Source: Spirogloea muscicola
Lineage: Eukaryota; Streptophyta; Zygnematophyceae; Spirogloeales; Spirogloeaceae
NCBI GenBank assembly: GCA_009602725.1
Contig: WELB01000164.1
Location: forward strand, 95,358 to 134,552
Direction of reading: 5' to 3'
DNA length: 39,195 nucleotides
Shown here in pieces: positions 8,791 to 23,211 of the stretch. Made by a program: the position numbers and the translations under genes. Numbering within the stretch: the stretch's first letter is position 1; each line of letters opens with the position of its first letter. The notes under the pieces are model-generated. The model was not told the origin of the DNA, did not search any database, and worked only from the letters and a program-made list of their open reading frames with translations.

Positions 8791-9890
8791 TGAGGCCTGC
8801 CGGAAGATATTGCTCGCCCATAGAGGAAAAGAAAAGTGCTCGCCTATTGAGAACAGGGCTGGAAAAGCCAGCCCCAAAAAGAATCAACAAAGGACGAGAC
8901 GGGGGCCAGGGGAAGCGCTAAGTAAACAAGCACACAGGAACAAAGCAGCTACGGATGACTCAGTAACTCAGTATAGAGAAAGCCTGCCGGAAGACTTGAC
9001 AGGTAATACTTGAGAGCGGATCTCATATCAAGACAAAAGTAGCCAGAAAGAAAGAAATAAATAATAGCTTTGTCAATCTAAGGCAATGGCAGTGAGAGAG
9101 GCCAGCCCAAAAGAATGGGAGAGCACTATGGGAGAGCACATTCTTCAAGTTAACAAGAAAGGAAGGACGCTTCCAGGAGAGGGCGGTGGCTGTGAGAGGC
9201 CAGCCCAGAAGAAAGAACAGACAGTTCGAAGGGGCCAGAGAAAGCGCTAAAAGCACACAGGGCATCAAGTAGCTACATAACACTCAGTAACCTCTGTTGA
9301 GCAGCCGCAGGTCGGAGAAAGTGGTCTCTGCATTGCGGGAGATTTTCGTGTATTTGAGAAGAAATAAAGGCCAAATGGCCAAGTACGAAGGCAAGAACAT
9401 CTGAAGACGAACATCACCTACAGCAAGTCTCTGCGTAGCGGGTTCCCTGGCCAGGACCAGAGAGTAAAACCAGCTATCCAAAGGACCTTTGTTGATTGTT
9501 TTTCCTGGGCTGGCCTCTCCCAGCCACCGCCCTCTCCTGGAAGCGTCTTTCTTTGATTGATGGAAGGCAATGAAGTGGCACTCTCAATGGGGGCAAGGGC
9601 TGTGAAAAGCCAGCCCGAAAAGAATTGACAAATGCTCGAATGGGCCAAATGACGGAGGGGCCTAAAACGCTTAGCAGCTACGAAGTGGCCTGAAGATGCT
9701 GTGGCAGAACGGGGGGAGGATTGACCGCTCAGTAGTTACGAGGGAGAGCGGCTGCTGATATTAAAAAATCGGCTGTAAACTGCCAGCCAGATGCATACAA
9801 GTGAGGAGCCTCAAATCCAACAGACTAGCTGCCGGAAAGCAAGCCGGGCCAGATTGTCTGGTGGCTGGGAGAGGCCAGCCCAAAGAAACG
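8790..9890 (-). mobile_element. Cluster of mostly minus-strand retroelement tails
   Basis: A well-preserved minus-strand tail lies at about 8830-8970 (hairpin near 8868-8884). Diverged tails with GAGAGGCCAGCCC variants lie at about 9090-9120 and 9185-9300. A minus-strand coding end reads TTFSDLRLLNRGY with its stop at about 9284-9286. A plus-strand hairpin at about 9507-9535 (TGGGCTGGCC), a minus-strand one at 9595-9620 and a last scrap at 9795-9890 complete the cluster. The 3' ends are far more abundant than any upstream part of the element. Confidence 0.5.
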
Positions 9891-10366
9891 TACTCGGTCT
9901 GAATGCCGGAAAGCACAGAGACCACCAAGGGTGCCTGCTCAATGACCCCTCATCAGCAGCCGCCCTGGTCAGTAGCAAAAGTCGATAGAAGGCAAGCCCC
10001 CTCGACAAGTCAACCACTGCCGATCAGCAGGAGGCTTCCCAAGCCCCTGCCAGCCCGCAGCAGGTTGTGTCGGCAAAGGGACGACAGCGGCAAAGCTCCA
10101 GCTGAGCTGCAGGACGATAGGCCGAGCCCAGTCTGCATTGTCGGTGTCTCGGCCGTCGTGGACCCTCTCCATTTCAGTGCACAGCAAGCTTGACTTGCGG
10201 GTCGGGTGCAGCTTTCGCACGAGGCTGTGAGCCGAGCCGAGGAGGCTCAAGATCGGTCTGCGCTCCGCCTATTTGACCGCACTCTTCACAAGCTCGACGG
10301 TCCTCGCCAAGGTCCTGCAGCTGCCGATCCTTCGCCCGACTGCCAGCCGACTGCCAGCTGCGAGCC

Positions 10367-11596
10367 ATGCCTGCGGTGGGGCTCAGGCTGGCAGCTGCTC
10401 GTGGGCTAGGCAGCGCGTACTGGAGCTCCACCACGGCCTCACAGCCGCATTGTGCAAGGAAGGAGTGTGAGCAATGCAGTGCCATCGTCAGCCTCGACCG
10501 GATCCCAACTGGGTCTCGACGTCTGGCACGCTTGGCAGCGTCACAGCCATGGCAGCAGCTGCCGCGGAGCTCCCAGGCTCGTGCACAAGCTGGGCACATT
10601 CTTGGCAAGGAAGACAGTGCCAGGATTAGCACCGATGCGGGGCAAGTCCGCGCACAAGGAGCCGCTGACGAGCTTGGCAAGAGCAACAGCGAGGGCATGC
10701 TACGCAGCACGGATGCCACTAGCTCAACCAAAGGGCAGGAAGAGTACCTGTGCCTGCTGGATGGTAGCTCCACCAACTCCCGCAGCACAGCAAGGAGTGC
10801 TCAGGTACAAATGCAGGACTGCAGGAATGCCCCTGCATCCCATCTTCGAGCTCCAAGTGCATGGTTATGAAGGAGCAAGGCCCACAGACAAACTGCTGTC
10901 AGCTCCTGCTGCTGTACCTTGAGCTGTGTAGCACAATAGGGGGAGGCCAAAGATAGTGCTCCTTCGGAAGCAAAGGGCGGCTTTGCCCCTCGGTGGTGGT
11001 CGATCGTTGTGTTCATGATTTGAAAGTGACGTACAGGTCAGCATTGCCAAGAACTTGCGCAACAGTTCGTTCGTGTTCCTTGGTCTGGCACTTACGCGGT
11101 TAGGGGAGGTGATACCAAACGTCCTACGTGCTGGCGAGCTGCCCTCATGGGAGGACCTCATTGAAGGCCTGTCAGCTGCCGACCCACTTCTTGTGGGCGT
11201 CCTGGCGTGGACAACTCGTGGGGCCATGCTCCACTCAGTGAAGCGCCAACAGGAAAAGGAGGTGGATGCTGAGGAGGTGAGAAGCGGCACTGTAGGATGT
11301 GCAATCGCCAGCAGCTGCGTGCGTGCATGAGCCCGTGGGAATCCTGATGTGACTCCTGATCTCCAGAGGCTGCTTCCGCACAGATGCGCGCAGAGGCTAT
11401 GGATAATTTTGTGGACTTCATCGAGAAGGCGAATGCAGCAACCGGCAGTGTCGTTATCGCAAGCTTGATCAAGCTTACCACCGACAACTATGATCTGATC
11501 GCCGACCTGCCAATAAAGGATACTCTTGGGCACTATGGACAGCGCGCTCTGGAGACTTTTGATTTTGCCAAAGTGTTGCTTGAAAAGCTCCTCTAG
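10367..11596 (+). CDS. Unrecognised three-exon protein, possibly organelle-targeted
   Basis: Proposed exons 10367-10804, 11037-11276 and 11384-11596 join at phase 0 with GT-AG borders and give 296 aa. The first exon is Arg/Ser/Ala-rich and low in acidic residues over its first 90 residues, like an organelle leader. The two later exons look truly conserved: LRNSSFVFLGLALTRLGEV, LPSWEDLIEGLSAADPLLVG, then MDNFVDFIEKANAATGSVV and a C-terminal DTLGHYGQRALETFDFAKV. They are mostly alpha-helical in character, with one moderately hydrophobic segment but no clear membrane span. I do not recognise the family. The last two exons are the better supported; the first exon and its start could be wrong. Confidence 0.55.
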
Positions 11597-11646
11597 TCCA
11601 CAATACCCTGTCTACGTTGTTGGCTGGTAGTGAGGCTTCTGATTCA

Positions 11647-12455
11647 GATGTGTGTGGGTGGACAGTACTGCCATAGCAGTTCATGTCTAGGCACGGAACA
11701 CATGTCTGTCAGATGGTGGCCATTTTCAATCAGCCTTCCTGGATGTGGCTTACTCATGTGCTTGTTCTGGAGTATCTGCAAGATTCCATCCACTGCACTT
11801 CAGCTAAAGTTGACTGATGTGTCCTCAATGCTCAACTATTGGTTTAAGCTTTCATGTGAATTAGTCAATCTTTTAGTGGAAGCAGATGCTTCAAAAAGGG
11901 GCGCTAGATTTGCATGCTGCCAAATACAAAGACAACGGCACAATACAGTGACTACAGCAACAACGCCATGTCAGCTGTTCCTCTCGTTGAGATCGTCTGC
12001 CAAATTGCATGAACCAGCTGAAAATGCGTGCTGATAGCATAGGGACAGCATAGCAATCTGTCGTAGTTACCAGCAGCATTCCAGACGAGTATTGGTGGAC
12101 AAAGGTGCTGCCATAGTAGGTCATGCATAGGCACGGCATACATCGTCTGCCAGCTGGTGGCCTGCAATAAGTAGCCTAATTCCTAAATGTGCAGCTTGTT
12201 GGTGCTTGTTCTGGAGTGAAATCTGCAATGGCATCCACTAAACTTAAGCCAGAATTTACCGGTGTGCCCTCAATGTTCACCATTTGAAGAGCCTGTTGAT
12301 CAAAGTCGTCCAAGCAGATGCTTCAGATAGCGGGTGTGAATACTGCATGCTGCCAAGAACACTAAGAGCACTGCATCCAATATGACCATGGCAACAATGC
12401 CTTCTCAGCTGTTCGTCTTCTTGGAATTGTCTGCCAGACAATGAAAGACCAGCTG
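11647..12455 (+). repeat. Diverged tandem duplication, about 0.4 kb per unit
   Basis: 11647-12022 and 12087-12455 align along their whole length with many substitutions and small indels. Shared landmarks in the same order include GGTGGACA, TGCCATAG, CATGTGCTTGTTCTGGAGT / GGTGCTTGTTCTGGAGT, CATCCACT, GCAGATGCTTCA, GCATGCTGCCAA and TCAGCTGTTC. Neither unit has a convincing reading frame. It lies just after the stop of the 10367-11596 gene, so it may be duplicated 3' flank or an old non-autonomous element. Confidence 0.6.
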
Positions 12456-12694
12456 TCATCAAACGTACAAAACGCAGAGGGACTGCAGAGGAGCTGCACT
12501 ACCACCTCTTAAGGTTGTACAGCAACAGTGAGAGGCTCCCATCCATCTAGGACGGGAGCAATACTTGTCCCTCTCGTGCCATGGCAGATAAATAAATTAT
12601 TCCAAGAGGCCTATCAATGAATTGACGCCGTTCTGCAAAATTTGCTCAGAATAATGAATACACCCAAGAAAGCAGGCGCCTGTTCATTGACTGA
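12456..12694. other. Short intergenic stretch
   Basis: This separates the tandem duplication from the 3' end of the divergent Mei2-like gene. It is AT-richer than the flanking genes, and no gene or clear polyadenylation signal was seen. Confidence 0.3.
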
Positions 12695-17551
<4,857 letters not shown>

Positions 17552-17780
17552 CGGCGGCGGGCCCAGGCACGCTGACTGGGCGCCGCCGCCGTTTGCGACA
17601 GCTGGGGAGCTCGTCCTCGCTGCTCCGTCTGGCGCGGCAACCGCCGCCGGGGGCCCCTGCCGTGGCGGCGATGTGGCGATGGCGGCGGAGGCGCGTGCGG
17701 CGGAGTGCGCCCTGCTCTGGCCGCCGGCCCAGAGGCCCGGCAGCCCGGGCGCCATGTCCAGGCGGCCGTCCGTAGCTCCT
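17552..17780 (-). other. Possible 5' exon of the divergent Mei2-like gene
   Basis: This is GC-rich sequence just across the gap. A splice-acceptor-like CTTCTTGCAG on the minus strand ends at about 17780, followed by an open frame (GATDGRLDMAPGLPGLWAGG and onward, Ala/Pro-rich). All three minus-strand frames are open, so composition alone explains much of it. Linkage to the gene at 12695-16732 rests on position only. Confidence 0.3.
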
Positions 17781-17794
17781 GCAAGAAGTGAGCC

Positions 17795-18185
17795 AGAATG
17801 GGTGGGGGCTGTGAACGGCCAGCCCAGAAGGAAATGATGCAAGTCCAAAGGCGCCGAAAGACCACCCAGCTATGGGAGAGGCCACTACGACTGGGAGCTT
17901 GGTAGCCCCGAGTCTGCAGCCGCAAGTCGGAGTGACTTGCAGCTGGGAAAGAGGCACCCCGGAACGAGACCCAGAAGCAGCAGCCGTAGCGCGGCTCCTG
18001 CAGGCACTCCGCCGCACGTCGGAACAGCACCTCCGCGGCCTCCGAAGGCCGGGCCGCCACCACCTTCTCCTGCCGCCGGGCGGGGTAGGGAAAGCTCCTC
18101 TCAGCGTGCCAGGCCCCCCACCCGACGACATGCAATTTGAACGTGGGATCTGGCACTGCGAGCCGGCGTGATTGCTCGCCGATAT
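17795..18185 (-). pseudogene. Retroelement C-terminal fragment and tail next to the Mei2-like 5' end
   Basis: A minus-strand frame contains FPAASHSDLRLQTRGY, the family's terminal block, but its stop codon is mutated to Gln and the frame runs on. The hairpin tail (TGGGCTGGCCGTTCACAGCCC on the minus strand) is at about 17803-17825. It ends only tens of bases from the candidate exon at 17552-17780. Confidence 0.5.
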
Positions 18186-20170
18186 CCATATCTCATTGTC
18201 TCACCGCCTGCTGCGTTCGCCTCTTAGGCAGGTAGGATGTCAGGAGGCCAGGCGGCGGTTTGTGATGGGTAGAGAGGGCAGATTGACTGGACCGATTCTT
18301 GTGAGGCTCCCAGCCACCGACAAGGTGGGCCTTGTCAGGGAGGGCCTGCAGGTCATTGGAAAGCCCATGTGTAAGTGACATGTTGAAGCAGGGGTTGAAA
18401 TTTTTCACAGGTTGCAAGCGGGCTTTGATGGGAAGTATTGGGCTTCGAGCAAGGAAGAGGAGCAGTGCCTCAGGTAGCCCATGATCCTCCCAAGACTCCA
18501 GGATGGCAGTAAGCAGGTACACACGAACGCCTTCCCAAGGTCTCATCAAGAGGAAGGCAGCAGGGTTGGGCGTCAAATGACAACTGGGTTGAGCTTCTTG
18601 TCACAGGTCGTCTTGCTTTGTGTTGCATAAGGGCTTGGCATAAGAGAGGTACATTACAGTCATTCAGCTCTTTACTCGGCGGCTTCCTTGGAACCTGTCT
18701 TCTAGATGGCAATCCTTTGCATGCTCGAACGACAAGCTGAGCCTGACAGCTGACAATAGGAGATCAGCTGAGCTGCATGCGCAGGTTGGCGAGCATTGGA
18801 TGCGATGCAATGCCTGGACGCGGCGCTTCAGCTTCGACGTGGTATCCTTGAGGTGCCCTTTGCAGAGCCGGTGCTGGATCGGCCCTTCCACCGCGTAGCC
18901 CTTCCGCGCCCCCATGGCAAGCTTACGACTTGTGCTCTCTAGCGCTCTGAAGAGGGCTTCTGCGGCTTCCTGAAGAGGTCTGAGGAGCGATGCCGGTTGT
19001 GCCCATTAGAGTGTCAACAAGAGCTACAGGCCCATAGTCGCACTAGACATGCACCGAGCACCCATAGTCCGAGCCGCCATGCTGATCCGCTCTTGCAAGT
19101 CATGATGTCCACCATATCGCTGAACCTGTGCATAGCCGTGCTGTTGTGCCTCCTCAGGCTGCGGAGTTCTGGCGACGTTCATCTGGCAGCTCGCCAACCT
19201 TATGCTGCGCCTGCAACTTGGCACATGGTTTGAGAGGCAAAGTAGAGTCAGAGCCCCTCCATACTCGGCGACAGGTGCGCATGCTCAAGCTCATTCTCAC
19301 GAAGCCTGCATCTGGGAGACATTGGACATGCCGACACACTACGAGGTTGGCGTCGCTCAGCGATCAGAGATGATGGTGGCATCGGTCTGTCTGGCAGCAG
19401 ATAAGCTTCTCCAGCACCTCCATTAATGTGTGTCCCAAGGAGGCGACAGGAAGCGCATGCAGCATTTACTGCCCGGCCATATGTCGCCTGACTTAATGAG
19501 AGAGTCACCGTAGTTGTGCTTGTTGATCAGCTCCCAAGTCACTCCCATTGCCGTTTATGCAGGCCAATAGCATAGATACACTGGAGTCGAGGATGCCTTC
19601 TTTACCATAGAGGAGGAGTCGCCGCTGTTTTCCGAGGGTGTTATCATGGCAGGGGCGCTACAGGTGCTCCGTGGCTGGACCATGTTGTCAGCAATAGCAC
19701 TCCGTGGCCACTGGTTGACCGTGCAGTACCACAAGTGACCTTCAGCGAACTATGGCTGGAGCTCCCTGGTGGTGTGCTGCCTGGCGTATATTCCTGTATC
19801 TTCAGCGCAGGCCATGACATATCCTGGCGGCTCAAAGGTGGACAAAAGTAAGCCGGAGCTGCTGCCGAGCATCATTCCCAGCACACATTGCGGAGGGCGC
19901 CGTTGCGGTGCAATATATGACATGCCTGGACAGAACAACCAGCGCTAGGAGGTGCATTTGCACGCTGGAGAGCCACGAGGTGCTGCTGCCCTTTGTCAGA
20001 AAGGTGGGCTTTCGAGTCCACATGAATCAAGCTTCACGTGCGCAGTCTGGCCGGGCTTCGTCATGCTGATGATTTCTGCTTGTACTATCATGCGACAGGC
20101 ATTGGCATGCAATCGTGGAACTTTGGGTCTGTCTTATGCACTGACCACTCTCTGCCTTGCTCGGCACGGC
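18186..20170. other. Region without a recognised gene
   Basis: Several short frames occur. One minus frame (18193-18576) reads MRPWEGVRVYLLTAILESWE. Plus-strand blocks at about 19585-19635 (EDAFFTIEEESPLFSE) and 19659-19853 (LDHVVSNSTPWPLVDRAV ... SELWLELPGGVLPGVYSC) are flanked by GT- and AG-like borders. They read like exons of a gene or decayed gene, but I cannot assign a family or build a full model. Confidence 0.3.
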
Positions 20171-20173
20171 AGG

Positions 20174-20476
20174 GCATGGCATTTATTGATAAGTTCAGGG
20201 CAGTGCAGGAAGCAGACATTATCGTATCGCTGCATGTATCAAAGCTGCTCAACCCCGCCCCGTGCGGCCGCGCCGCCAGCGTGCTGCACGAAAATGAGCC
20301 CTACCACACGCTGCACAATGTCTACCACACTTGACTGTTTAGTTGGGCCTGACATACATGACGCACCAGTGCCACGCTGGCAGACTGCACACTGTGATCA
20401 ACGCTTCAGCCAGATGATCGTTGCAGACTGCAAGGGGGACGGTGACTCCTGGCGATACTTCACGCAGCTTGGCTGA
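20174..20476 (+). pseudogene. Possible glycosyltransferase (GT61/DUF563-like) remnant
   Basis: After an AG at 20173, the frame reads GMAFIDKFRAVQEADIIVSL, HVSKLLNPAPCGRAASVLHE and NEPYHTLHNVYHT, then a stop at about 20332. The order (Q/K-x-x-R-x-x-x-x-A-D-I-I-V-S-x-H, then a short turn and V-L/V-E-x-x-P-Y) recalls the acceptor-side motif of GT61-type glycosyltransferases. The hallmark His-Gly-Ala after the strand is missing (HVS here). Short frames before (RRCICTLESHEVLLPFVRKV) and after it could belong to the same gene. This is a weak call. Confidence 0.22.
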
Positions 20477-23211
20477 TTGAGCTGACGCAGCATGGCTGGT
20501 TGAGCTGATCAATGAAGACCTCCAGGGCCTGGAGCGCATGCAGGTCACTGGTGGCAAAGGTGGACGGAGAGGACGCCAGCAAGATGCTGCCTAGCAAGTA
20601 CGACGCCATTCGCCAGTCGAGGTCGATCAACTTCAGCTGCCGCGATCAGCTTCGTGCTATTATACCTAGCAGACATCATTCAAGGAGGTGTCTTGGAGCA
20701 GAGAAGTTGCTTTGAGTATCCAGTAGCTAGCCTGTATGCTTCTTGCTGGATTCTCTGCTCTTACAGGAGCCTTGGAAAGCAGACCGTCTCTATCTAGCAT
20801 CGCCTTGTTATTCATTTGCTCGTAACTTGCTCGTAAGTAAATCATCATACGTGGCGTAGGCTTCTGTAGAATCAGGGGCAGGTCCCCATATAAGAGCAGG
20901 AATGAACGCCAGCCGATCACTAATATCTTAAGCAGATATGCACTGCACATTCATCTCACCAGAGGCCTCTGGTCATGTCCTCAGGGAGACCCTTGAAGGG
21001 TCACTTCAAATACTGCCAAGAGCTGAGTGGGTAGGGCAATAGAGCTGCAGTGCTGCTTACTAGGCGTTGTGGACCTACTTGAGCGATGACCCAGGAATTT
21101 CCTTGGTAGGGTTTTACTTTTATCGACGACTTGCATGAAGCAAGACATTGAAGCAGTGGCATAACCAACCAGACGGAGTAGCACTTCTGACTCAATGCTG
21201 AAGGTTTTTGTGAGAGTTGAGTTTTGCAATCTCTATATCAGTCGGAACTTTTCTCGGACCAATCCTCCATACTAGAAGACTCGGTCTCCTGATCAATGTT
21301 GAGAGGTCAAAAATCTCGAGCCCAATTGCGACTTTTAGTTCCATCGGATACTGCAGCTCTGAAGTACCTTGTCCATTTTCCAACGAGCTCAGGGTGGCCT
21401 GCAACTTTAACATGCAGTCTAGCAAGGAATCTAGCGGCGGTCCTATTAAAATTGCAGCGGATGGGGATGACTCATAACTCGCTCTTGGCTCCGTATACCT
21501 GTGCCCGTGCAGAGTGGATCTGCAGTGCACTCTTCAAAGGAGCTGCACTAGTCTGACTGCTCTATCTGCCGCTTGTAGCATGCAGAGTTGAAGTAACTGT
21601 AGGCCTGGACTGTATGTCATTAACACAAAGAAGGGCTCGTAGAGACAAAGCGTGAGGTGCACATAAACATTTAAAGAGAGGCAAATCTAGTCTTACAAAT
21701 GTCCTGGTAACGGGTTATTGAGTTCGCTAAGGGGGGCACTAATATCCTCGATTGAGCACATATAAGTCTGACAAGCTAAGCTGAGGAGCCAGACCACCAC
21801 CATGGAAGCCATTAGCCTGGCCTTATGCACGCCCAGCCCGCAGGTGTATCGCAAGTGCCTGGGAGCGCTGTAGACTCAATGACAGCCGCATTCTGTAGCA
21901 GGCAATGATGGCTTGCAGGACGCTAGAACGCCCTAAGCTACCCGCCCGAAGCGCTCGAAGCGGCAGGATCAGGAGGGCCTATGCTACCGCGCAGTGCACT
22001 GTCCACCTCTAGTAGTCCACAGTGGAGTATTCAATCTCAAGTAACGAGTAACGACATCGTAGCGTTGCCACGCGGCTGTAGCCAGCCACCTCAAGCTTCC
22101 TCAAGTTGACAGCATCACCAACGACTTTGTTTCCAAAATCTATATCAAACAGGCGGCGATCTTGTAATGCTCGAGGTGAAAGAATGATAGCGGCTGCCAC
22201 AATGACGTGATGATCACCATATGCTCAAGTGTGATATACGTGGTATGAAGATATAAGCAATAAGCACCATGTCTACCCTGTGCACAGCTTGCAAGAACAG
22301 CGCTTCCAAATTGACTGGTGGCTGTGAGAGGCCAGAATGGACAAGGTCTGGAGGGGCCAGATGGCGCACAATGCAAGCAATTAACCATCAATTTCGTCTC
22401 CAGTATGACCATCCACAGATCCAAGTGACAACTCCATGGCGCTCCTACCAAATCAGAGATGACAGACAGACGCCATGCCACAGGAATTCAACACAGGGAT
22501 TTAGGAGGTATCTTTCGCAAGGAGAGTAAGACACGGAGAGATATATGAAAATGGTAGAGCCTGCAGGCGACTAAGCCCTAGGCCAGCCGTACATAGCAAT
22601 ATTGCCAAAGAAGCACATTCTGTGCCCAAGGTTACCTGCCTACTGCCACCCAATGGACGGGCATTTTCTGGAAACTCACTACAGTCACTTCCCGCTCTCT
22701 GCTGTACAACCGCCATGGACGAGCTCATCCTCTGCTGTCTGCAGGTAGTATTGTCAAAATATGGCTGTCAAAATAGGGCACTAAAAGGGCCTCCCTGGCT
22801 GGCGAGATTGCTCTCCCCAACCAGGGATTGCTGTGGCGTGCTGCCTTCTGTGGCCAGACAGCCCTCCACTAGACGTCGTAAGCGACAAAATACGGAGGGG
22901 AGGGAGGCGTGAACTAGGCCCGTTAGTCTATGGAGGCTGTGGTCCTTGACGGGCTGGGAACCGAGTGAATGAGTGGGCATACACCACCGATCTGATGCCA
23001 GCACCCACTGGCAGAACTACGTCGCTACAGCCTGAACAGCCTCAAGCAGCTCAAGCAGGGAACTAGCAAAAGATGCTGTACACAGTCACCTGTAAGGCGT
23101 GGCCACTAAGTTCTGCCGAGACGTCGGCAATGTGCCTCGCGGAGCTGGCTCGCCCTGCGGATAAGGCTGGCGGGGTCAAGCTGGAGCATGGTCTTGCCGC
23201 GTTGTAACCAA
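20477..23211. other. Region without a recognised gene
   Basis: This stretch is AT-richer than the flanks. At 21192-21556 frames of 86-112 codons are open on both strands with no recognisable family. A diverged retroelement hairpin scrap (GGTGGCTGTGAGAGGCCAG) lies at about 22317-22335. Nothing else could be assigned. Confidence 0.4.

Noticed and set aside
277-9890. Regularly recurring short hairpin repeats that could suggest a CRISPR array
   Set aside because: Spacing is irregular, orientation is mixed, copies carry attached coding remnants, and the genome is eukaryotic. They are retroelement tails.
10174-10788. 204-codon minus-strand frame
   Set aside because: Cys/Arg/Ser-rich with no family features, and it overlaps the first exon of the plus-strand gene that splices in phase to well-formed exons. 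Not fully excluded.
19659-19853. Block resembling a phloem-protein-2-like fold (SELWLELPGG...)
   Set aside because: The resemblance is limited to a few hydrophobic and Trp positions; not enough to name a family.
21192-21556. Open frames of 86-112 codons on both strands
   Set aside because: Neither strand has recognisable motifs or neighbouring exons. Reported only as an unassigned stretch.
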